From the NCBI GenBank assembly GCA_903944255.1, contig CAJARE010000055.1:1-7236 (forward strand): a DNA stretch of 7,236 nucleotides, written 5' to 3'. Position numbers and translations under genes: made by a program. Every line of letters starts with the position of its first letter. The stretch's first letter is position 1. This document shows, piece after piece, positions 5,835 to 7,236 of the stretch. A model generated the notes under the pieces. That model was not told the origin of the DNA and made no database searches. It worked only from the letters and a program-made list of their open reading frames with translations. The DNA is from an uncultured beta proteobacterium (GTDB lineage Bacteria > Pseudomonadota > Gammaproteobacteria > Burkholderiales > Burkholderiaceae).

Positions 5835-7236
5835 TTAATGAATCTCGGGTTCGCCAGTTTTGCCAGAGCCCTTTAGGTCTCCTGAGGAGGCAGAACTGAC
5901 TTGGGTTTCCAAAAAGTCAAAGTCACAGCCTTTATCAGCTTGTTGAATATGTTGGAGATAGAGCTTGCCAAAGCCACGCTCAAATTTTGGCGCTGGAGCC
6001 ACCCATGCCGCCTTCCGTTTAGACATTTCTGCATCAGAAATTAAGACATTTAATTTACGCGCGGGTACATCTAACTCAATCAGATCACCATCTTGCACAA
6101 AAGCTAATGGACCACCAATATACGATTCAGGGGTCACATGCAATACACATGCGCCATAGCTCGTGCCACTCATCCGAGCATCAGAAATACGAACCATATC
6201 TCGCACGCCTTGCTCTAGCAGCTTTTTAGGAATCGGTAATTGTCCCCACTCTGGCATTCCAGGGGCGCCCTGGGGGCCTGCATTTTGAAGCACGATCACT
6301 GAGTTGGCATCAATTTCTAGATCAGGCAAATCAATGCGAGCTGATAAGTCTTCATAATTCTTAAAGACCACGGCTTTACCAGTGTGCTTTAGGAGATGAC
6401 CTTCAGCAGCAGGTGGCTTAATGACTGCGCCATCTGGGGCAAGATTACCTTTAAGAATCGCTAAGCCATCACTTTTGACCATGGCATTGTCTATAGAGCG
6501 AATTACATCATCATTAAATACTTCTGCATGAGCGATGAGTTCACCGATGGTTTTTCCATCAACCGTTTTTTCCTTGAGACTCAGAAGGCTACCCAGTTGC
6601 TTTAACAGAGCACGCAAACCGCCCGCATAGAAAAAATCTTCCATCAGATACTTGCCAGATGGTCTTACATTGGCAAGAACGGGTATCTTACGAGCCAATT
6701 CATCAAAGCGCTCTAAGGTGAGGTTAAAGCCAGCGCGTTTTGATAAAGCAATCAAATGAACGGCAGCATTAGTAGATCCTGATAAAGCTAAGGTAGTCAT
6801 CACGGCATTATCAAAAGAGGCAGCAGTCAAAATATCAGAAGGTTTGAGATCTTCCCATGCCATTTCAACGATGCGACGGCCAGTTTGAGTGGCCATTTGC
6901 GCATGCCTAGAGTCTGGTGCTGGTATGGAGGCATATCCAGATAAAGATAAGCCAAGGGCCTCTACGGTGCTCGTCATCGTTGAGGCTGTACCCATCGTCA
7001 TGCAGTGACCTGGTGAACGAGCAATACCATTCTCAATTTCAGCCCAATCATCCTCAGTGATATTTCCAGCGCGTAGCTCAGCCCAATATTTCCAAACATC
7101 ACTACCGCTACCTAAAAACTGACCACGATAGTCGCCGCGCAGCATTGGACCTGCAGGCAAAAATATGGTGGGTAAGTTCATGCTGATGGCACCCATCAAC
7201 AGTGCAGGTGTGGTCTTATCGCAACCACCCATTAAA
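5835..7236 (-). CDS. IlvD/Edd-family dehydratase, sugar-acid (pentonate) type, N terminus cut by window edge
   Basis: Members are iron-sulfur, Mg2+-dependent dehydratases acting on dihydroxy acids or sugar acids, releasing water to give a 2-keto-3-deoxy acid. The visible 466 codons (family about 570-600) begin just before MGGCDKTTPA and run to the stop. Numbering from that Met, C4 with D5 and K6 forms one cluster/metal site. C77 of SPGHCMTMGTAST is the second Cys, with the 73-residue spacing I recall for the family. The first cluster Cys lies beyond the edge. The catalytic Ser region is SDARMSGTSYGAC (350-362). IPAPDSRHAQMATQTGRRIVEM, residues 103-124, and the C-terminal ERGFGKLYLQHI with DKGCDFDFLET resemble L-arabonate-type dehydratases more than biosynthetic IlvD. 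The tail after FDFLET is about 23 polar, Gly/Ser-rich residues. It is followed by a GabD-type dehydrogenase, which supports a sugar-acid degradation role. The exact substrate cannot be fixed. Confidence 0.88.
   Translation of the reverse strand, partial: LMGGCDKTTPALLMGAISMNLPTIFLPAGPMLRGDYRGQFLGSGSDVWKYWAELRAGNITEDDWAEIENGIARSPGHCMTMGTASTMTSTVEALGLSLSGYASIPAPDSRHAQMATQTGRRIVEMAWEDLKPSDILTAASFDNAVMTTLALSGSTNAAVHLIALSKRAGFNLTLERFDELARKIPVLANVRPSGKYLMEDFFYAGGLRALLKQLGSLLSLKEKTVDGKTIGELIAHAEVFNDDVIRSIDNAMVKSDGLAILKGNLAPDGAVIKPPAAEGHLLKHTGKAVVFKNYEDLSARIDLPDLEIDANSVIVLQNAGPQGAPGMPEWGQLPIPKKLLEQGVRDMVRISDARMSGTSYGACVLHVTPESYIGGPLAFVQDGDLIELDVPARKLNVLISDAEMSKRKAAWVAPAPKFERGFGKLYLQHIQQADKGCDFDFLETQVSSASSGDLKGSGKTGEPEIH

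Noticed and set aside
1..7236. Defence, mobile or other undescribed multi-gene system
   Set aside because: All large reading frames belong to recognisable housekeeping, envelope or catabolic families. There are no integrases, transposases, direct-repeat arrays, toxin-antitoxin pairs or unusual domain fusions.

Overview
The window looks like ordinary chromosomal sequence from a Gram-negative bacterium. A TolC-type outer-membrane protein with a signal peptide shows there is an outer membrane. The protein sequences, and the mix of AT-leaning DNA with TrmB, GabD and IlvD/Edd proteins, resemble Betaproteobacteria of the order Burkholderiales, perhaps a Polynucleobacter-like freshwater lineage. That placement is an inference from sequence flavour and was not tested by a search. 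I see no transposase, integrase, phage gene, CRISPR array, tRNA or rRNA.

Layout. Positions 1-1079, minus strand: the N-terminal 359 codons of a TolC-family outer-membrane efflux protein that runs off the left edge. Positions 1080-1171: a 92-bp divergent intergenic region with a near-perfect dyad and a TATAAAAT box. Positions 1172-4270, plus strand, four closely spaced genes: uppP (undecaprenyl-diphosphatase), a small DUF2721 membrane protein, a UDP-glucuronate decarboxylase (UDP-xylose synthase) and trmB (tRNA m7G46 methyltransferase). The last gene most likely starts at a TTG one base after the decarboxylase stop. Positions 4282-7236, minus strand, convergent with trmB: an NAD(P)-dependent aldehyde dehydrogenase of the GabD (succinate-semialdehyde dehydrogenase) type. 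Upstream of it in the same direction lies an IlvD/Edd-family dehydratase of the sugar-acid type, whose N terminus is cut off by the right edge.

How the genes may work together. UppP recycles the undecaprenyl lipid carrier used for envelope glycans, and the decarboxylase makes UDP-xylose for glycan or polysaccharide synthesis, so the left half has an envelope theme. The trmB position looks like co-transcription and not shared function. The dehydratase and aldehyde dehydrogenase on the minus strand form a plausible catabolic pair. A sugar-acid (pentonate-type) dehydratase followed by a semialdehyde dehydrogenase is the arrangement expected for part of a non-phosphorylative sugar-acid oxidation route. 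The other steps of such a route are not in the window.

I found no convincing undescribed system. The points most worth a second look are the true start and coupling of trmB, the real substrate of the dehydratase/dehydrogenase pair, and the possible operator and short or absent leader in the tolC/uppP divergent region.
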